The position numbers and the translations under genes were made by a program. DNA of 64,000 nt, taken from the NCBI RefSeq assembly GCF_037975245.1, contig NC_092576.1, positions 44,447,111 to 44,511,110 of the forward strand. The letters run 5' to 3'. Below are positions 33,601 to 48,600 of this stretch, piece by piece. Source of the DNA: Apostichopus japonicus (lineage: Eukaryota > Echinodermata > Holothuroidea > Aspidochirotida > Stichopodidae). The notes beneath the pieces were generated by a model. The model was given only the letters and a program-made list of their open reading frames with translations, was not told where the DNA came from and searched no databases. Every line of letters begins with the position of its first letter. Position 1 is the stretch's first letter.

Positions 33601-36600
33601 TCAAACTTTTACCATATGTTTAACAATTTATTAGCTACGTTTCCATAAAAAACTGGAGTGGTCCGGTCCTCACACTAGGAGTAATAGACCCCCAAAGTTA
33701 CTCCATCTTATCATGTTCAACACAGTTTACACCGTTACCGGTATGAACATTAAATTTTTCAAAACGAATGTGCGGCTGAGTCTATAAAAATGTTTTGCCT
33801 CATACAATCTTTCTCAAACTTTAACCATATGTTTAACAATTTATTAGCTACGTTTCCATGAAAAAAACTGGAGTGGTCCGGTCCTCACACTAGGAGTAAT
33901 AGACCCCCAAAGTTACTCCATCTTATCATGTTCAACACAGTTTACACCGTTACCGGTATACACATTAAATTTTCTTCAAAAACGAATGTGCGGCTGAGTC
34001 TATAAAAATGTTTTGCCTCATACAATCTTTCTCAAACTTTCTACAGTTGTTTAACTACTCATTAGCTATGTTCCCATGAAACAACTGGAGTGCTCCGGTC
34101 CTCACACTAGGAGTAATAGCCCTCCAAAAATACTCCACCTTTTCATGGTCAACATAGGCAACTATGTTAACGTTACCAACTAATTTTCTACAAAAACGAA
34201 TGTGCGGCTGAGTCTATAAAAATGTTTTGCCTCATACAATCTTTTTCAAACTTTAACCATATGTTTGACAATTTATTAGCTACGTTTCCATGAAAAAACT
34301 GGAATGGTCCGGTCCTCACACTAGGAGTAATAGACCCCCAAAGTTACTCCATCTTATCATGTTCAACACAGTTTACACCGTTACCGGTACACAAACCCAT
34401 TAAATTTTCTTCAAAAACGAATGTGCGGCTGAGTCTATAAAAATGTTTTGCCTCATACAATCTTTTTCAAACTTTTACCATATGTTTAACAATTTATTAG
34501 CTACGTTTCCATAAAAAACTGGAGTGGTCCGGTCTTCACACTAGGAGAAATAGACCCCCAAAGTTACTCCATCTTATCATGTTCAACACAGTTTACACCG
34601 TTACCGGTATAAACATTAAATTTTCTTCAAAACGAATGTGCGGCTGAGTCTATAAAAATGTTTTGCCTCATACAATCTTTCTCAAACTTTAACCATATGT
34701 TTGACAATTTATTAGCTACGTTTCCATGAAAAAACTGGAGTGGTCCGGTCCTCACACTAGGAGTAATAGACCCCCAAAGTTACTCCATCTTATCATGTTC
34801 AACACAGTTTACACCGTTACCGGTACACATTAAATTTTCTTCAATAACGAATGTGCGGCTGAGTCTATAAAAATGTTTTGCCTCATACAATCTTTCTCAA
34901 ACTTTTACCATATGTTTAACAATTTATTAGCTACGTTTCCATGAAAAAACTGGAGTGGTCCGGTCCTCACACTAGGAGTAATAGACCCCCAAAGTTACTC
35001 CATCTTATCATGTTCAACACAGTTTACACCGTTACCGGCACACATTAAATTTTCTTCAATAACGAATGTGCGGCTGAGTCTATAAAAATGTTTTGCCTCA
35101 TACAATCTTTTTCAAACTTTTACCATATGTTTAACAATTTATTAGCTACGTTTCCATGAAAAAACTGGAGTGGTCCGGTCCTCACACTAGGAGTAATGAA
35201 CCCCCAAAGTTACTCCATCTTATCATGTTCAACACAGTTTACACCGTTACCGGTATACACATTAAATTTTCTTCAAAAACGAATGTGCGGCTGAGTCTAT
35301 AAAAATGTTTTGCCTCATACAATCTTTCTCAAACTTTTACCATATGTTTGACAATTTATTAGCTACGTTCCAATGAAAAAACTGGAATGGTCCGGTCCTC
35401 ACACTAGGAGTAATAGACCCCCAAAGTTACTCCATCTTATGATGTTCAACACAGTTTACACCGTTACCGGTATACACATTAAATTTTCTTCAAAAACGAA
35501 TGTGCGGCTGAGTCTATAAAAATGTTTTGCCTCATACAATCTTTTTCAAACTTTTACCATATGTTTAACAATTTATTAGCTACGTTTCCATGAAAAAAAC
35601 TGGAATGGTCCGGTCCTCACACTAGGAGTAATAGACCCCCAAAGTTACTCCATCTTATCATGTTCAACACAGTTTACACCGTTACCGGTACACAAACCCA
35701 TTAAATTTTCTTCAAAAACGAATGTGCGGCTGAGTCTATAAAAATGTTTTGCCTCATACAATCTTTCTCAAACTTTTACCATATGTTTAACAATTTATTA
35801 GCTATGTTCCCATGAAACAACTGGAGTGGTCCGGTTCTCACACTAGGAGTAATAGACCCCCAAAGTTACTCTATCTTATCATGTTCAACACAGTTTACAC
35901 CGTTACCGGTACACAAACCCATTAAATTTTCTTCAAAAACGAATGTGCGGCTGAGTCTATAAAAATGTTTTGCCTCATACAATCTTTTTCAAACTTTTAC
36001 CATATGTTTAACAATTTATTAGCTACGTTTCCATGAAAAAACTGGAGTGGTCCGGTCCTCACACTAGGAGTAATGAACCCCCAAAGTTACTCCATCTTAT
36101 CATGTTCAACACAGTTTACACCGTTACCGGTATACACATTAAATTTTCTTCAAAAACGAATGTGCGGCTGAGTCTATAAAAATGTTTTGCCTCATACAAT
36201 CTTTTTCAAACTTTTACCATATGTTTAACAATTTATTAGCTACGTTTCCATGAAAAAAACTGGAATGGTCCGGTCCTCACACTAGGAGTAATAGACCCCC
36301 AAAGTTACTCCATCTTATCATGTTCAACACAGTTTACACCGTTACCGGTACACATTAAATTTTCTTCAAAAACGAATGTGCGGCTGAGTCTATAAAAATG
36401 TTTTGCCTCATACAATCTTTTTCAAACTTTTACCATATGTTTAACAATTTATTAGCTACGTTTCCATGAAAAACCTGGAGTGGTCCGGTCCTCACACTAG
36501 GAGTAATAGACCCCCAAAGTTACTCCATCTTATCATGTTCAACACAGTTTACACCGTTACCGGTATAAACATTAAATTTTCTTCAACACGAATGTGCGGC

Positions 36601-39600
36601 TGAGTCTATAAAAATGTTTTGCCTCATACAATCTTTCTCAAACTTTTACCATATGTTTAACAATTTATTAGCTACGTTTCCATGAAACAACTGGAGTGGT
36701 CCGGTCCTCACACTAGGAGTAATAGACCCCCAAAGTTACTCCATCTTATCATGTTCAACACAGTTTACACCGTTACCGGTACACATTAAATTTTTCAAAA
36801 CGAATGTGCGGCTGAGTCTATAAAAATGTTTTGCCTCATACAATCTTTTTCAAACTTTCTACAGTTGTTTAACTACTCATTAGCTATGTTCCCATGAAAC
36901 AACTGGAGTGCTCCGGTCCTCACACTAGGAGTAATAGCCCTCCAAAAATACTCCACCTTTTCATGGTCAACATAGGCAACTATGTTAACGTTACCAACTA
37001 ATTTTCTACAAAAACGAATGTGCGGCTGAGTCTATAAAAATGTTTTGCCTCATACAATCTTTTTCAAACTTTAACCATATGTTTGACAATTTATTAGCTA
37101 CGTTTCCATGAAAAAAACTGGAATGGTCCGGTCCTCACACTAGGAGTAATAGACCCCCAAAGTTACTTCATCTTATCATGTTCAACACAGTTTACACCGT
37201 TACCGGTACACATTAAATTTTCTTCAAAAACGAATGTGCGGCTGAGTCTATAAAAATGTTTTGCCTCATACAATCTTTCTCAAACTTTTACCATATGTTT
37301 AACAATTTATTAGCTATGTTCCCATGAAACAACTGGAGTGGTCCGGTCCTCACACTAGGAGTAATAGACCCCCAAAGTTACTCTATCTTATCATGTTCAA
37401 CACAGTTTACACCGTTACCGGTATACACATTAAATTTTCTTCAAAAACGAATGTGCGGCTGAGTCTATAAAAATGTTTTGCCTCATGCAATCTTTTTCAA
37501 ACTTTTACCATATGTTTAACAATTTATTAGCTACGTTTCCATGAAAAAACTGGAGTGGTCCAGTCCTCACACTAGGAGTAATAGACCCCCAAAGTTACTC
37601 CATCTTATCATGTTCAACACAGTTTACACCGTTACCGGTACACATTAAATTTTCTTCAATAACGAATGTGCGGCTGAGTCTATAAAAATGTTTTGCCTCA
37701 TACAATCTTTTTCAAACTTTTACCATATGTTTAACAATTTATTAGCTACGTTTCCATGAAAAAACTGGAGTGGTCCGGTCCTCACACTAGGAGTAATGAA
37801 CCCCCAAAGTTACTCCATCTTATCATGTTCAACACAGTTTACACCGTTACCGGTATACACATTAAATTTTCTTCAAAAACGAATGTGCGGCTGAGTCTAT
37901 AAAAATGTTTTGCCTCATACAATCTTTCTCAAACTTTTACCATATGTTTGACAATTTATTAGCTACGTTTCCATGAAAAAACTGGAATGGTCCGGTCCTC
38001 ACACTAGGAGTAATAGACCCCCAAAGTTACTCCATCTTATCATGTTCAACACAGTTTACACCGTTACCGGTATACACATTAAATTTTCTTCAAAAACGAA
38101 TGTGCGGCTGAGTCTATAAAAATGTTTTGCCTCATACAATCTTTTTCAAACTTTCTACAGTTGTTTAACTACTCATTAGCTATGTTCCCATGAAACAACT
38201 GGAGTGGTCCGGTCCTCACACTAGGAGTAATAGCCCTCCAAAAATACTCCACCTTTTCATGGTCAACATAGGCAACTATGTTAACGTTACCAACTAATTT
38301 TCTACAAAAACGAATGTGCGGCTGAGTCTATAAAAATGTTTTGCCTCATACAATATTTTTCAAACTTTAACCATATGTTTGACAATTTATTAGCTACGTT
38401 TCCATGAAAAAACTGGAGTGGTCCGGTCCTCACACTAGGAGTAATAGACCCCCAAAGTTACTCCATCTTATCATGTTCAACACAGTTTACACCGTTACCG
38501 GTATGAACATTAAATTTTTCAAAACGAATGTGCGGCTGAGTCTATAAAAATGTTTTGCCTCATACAATCTTTCTCAAACTTTTACCATATGTTTAACAAT
38601 TTATTAGCTATGTTCCCATGAAAAAACTGGAGTGGTCCGGTCCTCACACTAAGAGTAATGAACCCCCAAAGTTACTCCATCTTATCATGTTCAACACAGT
38701 TTACACCGTTACCGGTATACACATTAAATTTTCTTCAAAAACGAATGTGCGGCTGAGTCTATAAAAATGTTTTGCCTCATACAATCTTTCTCAAACTTTT
38801 ACCATATGTTTGACAATTTATTAGCTACGTTTCCATGAAAAAACTGGAATGGTCCGGTCCTCACACTAGGAGTAATAGACCCCCAAAGTTACTCCATCTT
38901 ATCATGTTCAACACAGTTTACACCGTTACCGGTATACACATTAAATTTTCTTCAAAAACGAATGTGCGGCTGAGTCTATAAAAATGTTTTGCCTCATACA
39001 ATCTTTTTCAAACTTTCTACAGTTGTTTAACTACTCATTAGCTATGTTCCCATGAAACAACTGGAGTGGTCCGGTCCTCACACTAGGAGTAATAGCCCTC
39101 CAAAAATACTCCACCTTTTCATGGTCAACATAGGCAACTATGTTAACGTTACCAACTAATTTTCTACAAAAACGAATGTGCGGCTGAGTCTATAAAAATG
39201 TTTTGCCTCATACAATATTTTTCAAACTTTAACCATATGTTTGACAATTTATTAGCTACGTTTCCATGAAAAAACTGGAGTGGTCCGGTCCTCACACTAG
39301 GAGTAATAGACCCCCAAAGTTACTCCATCTTATCATGTTCAACACAGTTTACACCGTTACCGGTATGAACATTAAATTTTTCAAAACGAATGTGCGGCTG
39401 AGTCTATAAAAATGTTTTGCCTCATACAATCTTTCTCAAACTTTTACCATATGTTTAACAATTTATTAGCTATGTTCCCATGAAAAAACTGGAGTGGTCC
39501 GGTCCTCACACTAGGAGTAATGAACCCCCAAAGTTACTCCATCTTATCATGTTCAACACAGTTTACACCGTTACCGGTATACACATTAAATTTTCTTCAA

Positions 39601-42600
39601 AAACGAATGTGCGGCTGAGTCTATAAAAATGTTTTGCCTCATACAATCTTTCTCAAACTTTTACCATATGTTTGACAATTTATTAGCTACGTTTCCATGA
39701 AAAAACTGGAGTGGTCCAGTCCTCACACTAGGAGTAATAGACCCCCAAAGTTACTCCATCTTATCATGTTCAACACAGTTTACACCGTTACCGGTACACA
39801 TTAAATTTTCTTCAATAACGAATGTGCGGCTGAGTCTATAAAAATGTTTTGCCTCATACAATCTTTTTCAAACTTTTACCATATGTTTAACAATTTATTA
39901 GCTACGTTTCCATGAAAAAACTGGAGTGGTCCGGTCCTCACACTAGGAGTAATGAACCCCCAAAGTTACTCCATCTTATCATGTTCAACACAGTTTACAC
40001 CGTTACCGGTATACACATTAAATTTTCTTCAAAAACGAATGTGCGGCTGAGTCTATAAAAATGTTTTGCCTCATACAATCTTTCTCAAACTTTTACCATA
40101 TGTTTGACAATTTATTAGCTACGTTTCCATGAAAAAACTGGAATGGTCCGGTCCTCACACTAGGAGTAATAGACCCCCAAAGTTACTCCATCTTATCATG
40201 TTCAACACAGTTTACACCGTTACCGGTATACACATTAAATTTTCTTCAAAAACGAATGTGCGGCTGAGTCTATAAAAATGTTTTGCCTCATACAATCTTT
40301 TTCAAACTTTCTACAGTTGTTTAACTACTCATTAGCTATGTTCCCATGAAACAACTGGAGTGGTCCGGTCCTCACACTAGGAGTAATAGCCCTCCAAAAA
40401 TACTCCACCTTTTCATGGTCAACATAGGCAACTATGTTAACGTTACCAACTAATTTTCTACAAAAACGAATGTGCGGCTGAGTCTATAAAAATGTTTTGC
40501 CTCATACAATATTTTTCAAACTTTAACCATATGTTTGACAATTTATTAGCTACGTTTCCATGAAAAAACTGGAGTGGTCCGGTCCTCACACTAGGAGTAA
40601 TAGACCCCCAAAGTTACTCCATCTTATCATGTTCAACACAGTTTACACCGTTACCGGTATGAACATTAAATTTTTCAAAACGAATGTGCGGCTGAGTCTA
40701 TAAAAATGTTTTGCCTCATACAATCTTTCTCAAACTTTTACCATATGTTTAACAATTTATTAGCTATGTTCCCATGAAAAAACTGGAGTGGTCCGGTCCT
40801 CACACTAAGAGTAATGAACCCCCAAAGTTACTCCATCTTATCATGTTCAACACAGTTTACACCGTTACCGGTATACACATTAAATTTTCTTCAAAAACGA
40901 ATGTGCGGCTGAGTCTATAAAAATGTTTTGCCTCATACAATCTTTCTCAAACTTTTACCATATGTTTGACAATTTATTAGCTACGTTTCCATGAAAAAAC
41001 TGGAATGGTCCGGTCCTCACACTAGGAGTAATAGACCCCCAAAGTTACTCCATCTTATCATGTTCAACACAGTTTACACCGTTACCGGTATACACATTAA
41101 ATTTTCTTCAAAAACGAATGTGCGGCTGAGTCTATAAAAATGTTTTGCCTCATACAATCTTTTTCAAACTTTCTACAGTTGTTTAACTACTCATTAGCTA
41201 TGTTCCCATGAAACAACTGGAGTGGTCCGGTCCTCACACTAGGAGTAATAGCCCTCCAAAAATACTCCACCTTTTCATGGTCAACATAGGCAACTATGTT
41301 AACGTTACCAACTAATTTTCTACAAAAACGAATGTGCGGCTGAGTCTATAAAAATGTTTTGCCTCATACAATATTTTTCAAACTTTAACCATATGTTTGA
41401 CAATTTATTAGCTACGTTTCCATGAAAAAACTGGAGTGGTCCGGTCCTCACACTAGGAGTAATAGACCCCCAAAGTTACTCCATCTTATCATGTTCAACA
41501 CAGTTTACACCGTTACCGGTATGAACATTAAATTTTTCAAAACGAATGTGCGGCTGAGTCTATAAAAATGTTTTGCCTCATACAATCTTTCTCAAACTTT
41601 TACCATATGTTTAACAATTTATTAGCTATGTTCCCATGAAAAAACTGGAGTGGTCCGGTCCTCACACTAGGAGTAATGAACCCCCAAAGTTACTCCATCT
41701 TATCATGTTCAACACAGTTTACACCGTTACCGGTATACACATTAAATTTTCTTCAAAAACGAATGTGCGGCTGAGTCTATAAAAATGTTTTGCCTCATAC
41801 AATCTTTCTCAAACTTTTACCATATGTTTGACAATTTATTAGCTACGTTTCCATGAAAAAACTGGAATGGTCCGGTCCTCACACTAGGAGTAATAGACCC
41901 CCAAAGTTACTCCATCTTATCATGTTCAACACAGTTTACACCGTTACCGGTACACATTAAATTTTCTTCAAAAACGAATGTGCGGCTGAGTCTATAAAAA
42001 TGTTTTGCCTCATACAATCTTTTTCAAACTTTTACCATATGTTTAACAATTTATTAGCTATGTTCCCATGAAACAACTGGAGTGGTCCGGTCCTCACACT
42101 AAGAGTAATAGACCCCCAAAGTTACTCTATCTTATCATGTTCAACACAGTTTACACCGTTACCGGTATACACATTAAATTTTCTTCAAAAACGAATGTGC
42201 GGCTGAGTCTATAAAAATGTTTTGCCTCATGCAATCTTTTTCAAACTTTTACCATATGTTTAACAATTTATTAGCTACGTTTCCATGAAAAAACTGGAGT
42301 GGTCCGGTCCTCACACTAGGAGTAATAGACCCCCAAAGTTACTCCATCTTATCATGTTCAACACAGTTTACACCGTTACCGGTACACATTAAATTTTCTT
42401 CAATAACGAATGTGCGGCTGAGTCTATAAAAATGTTTTGCCTCATACAATCTTTCTCAAACTTTTACCATATGTTTAACAATTTATTAGCTACGTTTCCA
42501 TGAAAAAACTGGAGTGGTCCGGTCCTCACACTAGGAGTAATGAACCCCCAAAGTTACTCCATCTTATCATGTTCAACACAGTTTACACCGTTACCGGTAT

Positions 42601-45600
42601 ACACATTAAATTTTCTTCAAAAACGAATGTGCGGCTGAGTCTATAAAAATGTTTTGCCTCATACAATCTTTCTCAAACTTTTACCATATGTTTGACAATT
42701 TATTAGCTACGTTTCCATGAAAAAACTGGAATGGTCCGGTCCTCACACTAGGAGTAATAGACCCCCAAAGTTACTCCATCTTATCATGTTCAACACAGTT
42801 TACACCGTTACCGGTATACACATTAAATTTTCTTCAAAAACGAATGTGCGGCTGAGTCTATAAAAATGTTTTGCCTCATACAATCTTTTTCAAACTTTTA
42901 CCATATGTTTAACAATTTATTAGCTACGTTTCCATGAAAAAAACTGGAATGGTCCGGTCCTCACACTAGGAGTAATAGACCCCCAAAGTTACTCCATCTT
43001 ATCATGTTCAACACAGTTTACACCGTTACCGGTACACATTAAATTTTCTTCAAAAACGAATGTGCGGCTGAGTCTATAAAAATGTTTTGCCTCATACAAT
43101 CTTTCTCAAACTTTTACCATATGTTTAACAATTTATTAGCTATGTTCCCATGAAACAACTGGAGTGGTCCGGTCCTCACACTAGGAGTAATAGACCCCCA
43201 AAGTTACTCTATCTTATCATGTTCAACACAGTTTACACCGTTACCGGTATACACATTAAATTTTCTTCAAAAACGAATGTGCGGCTGAGTCTATAAAAAT
43301 GTTTTGCCTCATACAATCTTTTTCAAACTTTTACCATATGTTTAACAATTTATTAGCTATGTTCCCATGAAACAACTGGAGTGGTCCGGTCCTCACACTA
43401 AGAGTAATAGACCCCCAAAGTTACTCTATCTTATCATGTTCAACACAGTTTACACCGTTACCGGTATACACATTAAATTTTCTTCAAAAACGAATGTGCG
43501 GCTGAGTCTATAAAAATGTTTTGCCTCATGCAATCTTTTTCAAACTTTTACCATATGTTTAACAATTTATTAGCTACGTTTCCATGAAAAAACTGGAGTG
43601 GTCCGGTCCTCACACTAGGAGTAATAGACCCCCAAAGTTACTCCATCTTATCATGTTCAACACAGTTTACACCGTTACCGGTACACATTAAATTTTCTTC
43701 AATAACGAATGTGCGGCTGAGTCTATAAAAATGTTTTGCCTCATACAATCTTTCTCAAACTTTTACCATATGTTTAACAATTTATTAGCTACGTTTCCAT
43801 GAAAAAACTGGAGTGGTCCGGTCCTCACACTAGGAGTAATGAACCCCCAAAGTTACTCCATCTTATCATGTTCAACACAGTTTACACCGTTACCGGTATA
43901 CACATTAAATTTTCTTCAAAAACGAATGTGCGGCTGAGTCTATAAAAATGTTTTGCCTCATACAATCTTTCTCAAACTTTTACCATATGTTTGACAATTT
44001 ATTAGCTACGTTTCCATGAAAAAACTGGAATGGTCCGGTCCTCACACTAGGAGTAATAGACCCCCAAAGTTACTCCATCTTATCATGTTCAACACAGTTT
44101 ACACCGTTACCGGTATACACATTAAATTTTCTTCAAAAACGAATGTGCGGCTGAGTCTATAAAAATGTTTTGCCTCATACAATCTTTTTCAAACTTTTAC
44201 CATATGTTTAACAATTTATTAGCTACGTTTCCATGAAAAAAACTGGAATGGTCCGGTCCTCACACTAGGAGTAATAGACCCCCAAAGTTACTCCATCTTA
44301 TCATGTTCAACACAGTTTACACCGTTACCGGTACACATTAAATTTTCTTCAAAAACGAATGTGCGGCTGAGTCTATAAAAATGTTTTGCCTCATACAATC
44401 TTTCTCAAACTTTTACCATATGTTTAACAATTTATTAGCTATGTTCCCATGAAACAACTGGAGTGGTCCGGTCCTCACACTAGGAGTAATAGACCCCCAA
44501 AGTTACTCTATCTTATCATGTTCAACACAGTTTACACCGTTACCGGTATACACATTAAATTTTCTTCAAAAACGAATGTGCGGCTGAGTCTATAAAAATG
44601 TTTTGCCTCATACAATCTTTTTCAAACTTTCTACAGTTGTTTAACTACTCATTAGCTATGTTCCCATGAAACAACTGGAGTGGTCCGGTCCTCACACTAG
44701 GAGTAATAGCCCTCCAAAAATACTCCACCTTTTCATGGTCAACATAGGCAACTATGTTAACGTTACCAACTAATTTTCTACAAAAACGAATGTGCGGCTG
44801 AGTCTATAAAAATGTTTTGCCTCATACAATCTTTCTCAAACTTTTACCATATGTTTGACAATTTATTAGCTACGTTTCCATGAAAAAACTGGAATGGTCC
44901 GGTCCTCACACTAGGAGTAATAGACCCCCAAAGTTACTCCATCTTATCATGTTCAACACAGTTTACACCGTTACCGGTACACAAACCCATTAAATTTTCT
45001 TCAAAAACGAATGTGCGGCTGAGTCTATAAAAATGTTTTGCCTCATACAATCTTTCTCAAACTTTTACCATATGTTTAACAATTTATTAGCTATGTTCCC
45101 ATGAAACAACTGGAGTGGTCCGGTCCTCACACTAGGAGTAATAGACCCCCAAAGTTACTCTATCTTATCATGTTCAACACAGTTTACACCGTTACCGGTA
45201 TACACATTAAATTTTCTTCAAAAACGAATGTGCGGCTGAGTCTATAAAAATGTTTTGCCTCATGTAATCTTTTTCAAACTTTTACCATATGTTTAACAAT
45301 TTATTAGCTACGTTTCCATGAAAAAACTGGAGTGGTCCGGTCCTCACACTAGGAGTAATAGACCCCCAAAGTTACTCCATCTTATCATGTTCAACACAGT
45401 TTACACCGTTACCGGTACACATTAAATTTTCTTCAATAACGAATGTGCGGCTGAGTCTATAAAAATGTTTTGCCTCATACAATCTTTTTCAAACTTTTAC
45501 CATATGTTTAACAATTTATTAGCTACGTTTCCATGAAAAAACTGGAGTGGTCCGGTCCTCACACTAGGAGTAATGAACCCCCAAAGTTACTCCATCTTAT

Positions 45601-48600
45601 CATGTTCAACACAGTTTACACCGTTACCGGTATACACATTAAATTTTCTTCAAAAACGAATGTGCGGCTGAGTCTATAAAAATGTTTTGCCTCATACAAT
45701 CTTTCTCAAACTTTTACCATATGTTTGACAATTTATTAGCTACGTTTCCATGAAAAAACTGGAATGGTCCGGTCCTCACACTAGGAGTAATAGACCCCCA
45801 AAGTTACTCCATCTTATCATGTTCAACACAGTTTACACCGTTACCGGTATACACATTAAATTTTCTTCAAAAACGAATGTGCGGCTGAGTCTATAAAAAT
45901 GTTTTGCCTCATACAATCTTTTTCAAACTTTTACCATATGTTTAACAATTTATTAGCTACGTTTCCATGAAAAAAACTGGAATGGTCCGGTCCTCACACT
46001 AGGAGTAATAGACCCCCAAAGTTACTCCATCTTATCATGTTCAACACAGTTTACACCGTTACCGGTACACATTAAATTTTCTTCAAAAACGAATGTGCGG
46101 CTGAGTCTATAAAAATGTTTTGCCTCATACAATCTTTCTCAAACTTTTACCATATGTTTAACAATTTATTAGCTATGTTCCCATGAAACAACTGGAGTGG
46201 TCCGGTCCTCACACTAGGAGTAATAGACCCCCAAAGTTACTCTATCTTATCATGTTCAACACAGTTTACACCGTTACCGGTATACACATTAAATTTTCTT
46301 CAAAAACGAATGTGCGGCTGAGTCTATAAAAATGTTTTGCCTCATACAATCTTTTTCAAACTTTCTACAGTTGTTTAACTACTCATTAGCTATGTTCCCA
46401 TGAAACAACTGGAGTGGTCCGGTCCTCACACTAGGAGTAATAGCCCTCCAAAAATACTCCACCTTTTCATGGTCAACATAGGCAACTATGTTAACGTTAC
46501 CAACTAATTTTCTACAAAAACGAATGTGCGGCTGAGTCTATAAAAATGTTTTGCCTCATACAATCTTTCTCAAACTTTTACCATCTGTTTAACAATTTAT
46601 TAGCTATGTTCCCATGAAACAACTGGAGTGGTCCGGTCCTCACACTAGGAGTAATAGACCCCCAAAGTTACTCTATCTTATCATGTTCAACACAGTTTAC
46701 ACCGTTACCGGTATACACATTAAATTTTCTTCAAAAACGAATGTGCGGCTGAGTCTATAAAAATGTTTTGCCTCATACAATCTTTTTCAAACTTTTACCA
46801 TATGTTTAACAATTTATTAGCTACGTTTCCATGAAAAAAACTGGAATGGTCCGGTCCTCACACTAGGAGTAATAGACCCCCAAAGTTACTCCATCTTATC
46901 ATGTTCAACACAGTTTACACCGTTACCGGTACACATTAAATTTTCTTCAAAAACGAATGTGCGGCTGAGTCTATAAAAATGTTTTGCCTCATACAATCTT
47001 TTTCAAACTTTTACCATATGTTTAACAATTTATTAGCTACGTTTCCATGAAAAACCTGGAGTGGTCCGGTCCTCACACTAGGAGTAATAGACCCCCAAAG
47101 TTACTCCATCTTATCATGTTCAACACAGTTTACACCGTTACCGGTATGAACATTAAATTTTTCAAAACGAATGTGCGGCTGAGTCTATAAAAATGTTTTG
47201 CCTCATACAATCTTTCTCAAACTTTTACCATATGTTTAACAATTTATTAGCTATGTTTTCATGAACAAACTGGAATGGTCCGGTCCTCACACTAGGAGTA
47301 ATAGACCCCCAAAGTTACTCCATCTTATCATGTTCAACACAGTTTACACCGTTACCGGTACACAAACCCATTAAATTTTCTTCAAAAACGAATGTGCGGC
47401 TGAGTCTATAAAAATGTTTTGCCTCATACAATCTTTTTCAAACTTTTACCATATGTTTAACAATTTATTAGCTACGTTTCCATAAAAAACTGGAGTGGTC
47501 CGGTCCTCACACTAGGAGTAATGGACCCCCAAAGTTACTCCATCTTATCATGTTCAACACAGTTTACACCGTTACCGGTATGAACATTAAATTTTTCAAA
47601 ACGAATGTGCGGCTGAGTCTATAAAAATGTTTTGCCTCATACAATCTTTTTCAAACTTTTACCATATGTTTAACAATTTATTAGCTACGTTTCCATGAAA
47701 AAACTGGAGTGGTCCGGTCCTCACACTAGGAGTAATGAACCCCCAAAGTTACTCCATCTTATCATGTTCAACACAGTTTACACCGTTACCGGTATACACA
47801 TTAAATTTTCTTCAAAAACGAATGTGCGGCTGAGTCTATAAAAATGTTTTGCCTCATACAATCTTTCTCAAACTTTTACCATATGTTTGACAATTTATTA
47901 GCTACGTTTCCATGAAAAAACTGGAATGGTCCGGTCCTCACACTAGGAGTAATAGACCCCCAAAGTTACTCCATCTTATCATGTTCAACACAGTTTACAC
48001 CGTTACCGGTATACACATTAAATTTTCTTCAAAAACGAATGTGCGGCTGAGTCTATAAAAATGTTTTGCCTCATACAATCTTTTTCAAACTTTTACCATA
48101 TGTTTAACAATTTATTAGCTACGTTTCCATGAAAAAAACTGGAATGGTCCGGTCCTCACACTAGGAGTAATAGACCCCCAAAGTTACTCCATCTTATCAT
48201 GTTCAACACAGTTTACACCGTTACCGGTACACATTAAATTTTCTTCAAAAACGAATGTGCGGCTGAGTCTATAAAAATGTTTTGCCTCATACAATCTTTC
48301 TCAAACTTTTACCATATGTTTAACAATTTATTAGCTATGTTCCCATGAAACAACTGGAGTGGTCCGGTCCTCACACTAGGAGTAATAGACCCCCAAAGTT
48401 ACTCTATCTTATCATGTTCAACACAGTTTACACCGTTACCGGTATACACATTAAATTTTCTTCAAAAACGAATGTGCGGCTGAGTCTATAAAAATGTTTT
48501 GCCTCATACAATCTTTTTCAAACTTTCTACAGTTGTTTAACTACTCATTAGCTATGTTCCCATGAAACAACTGGAGTGGTCCGGTCCTCACACTAGGAGT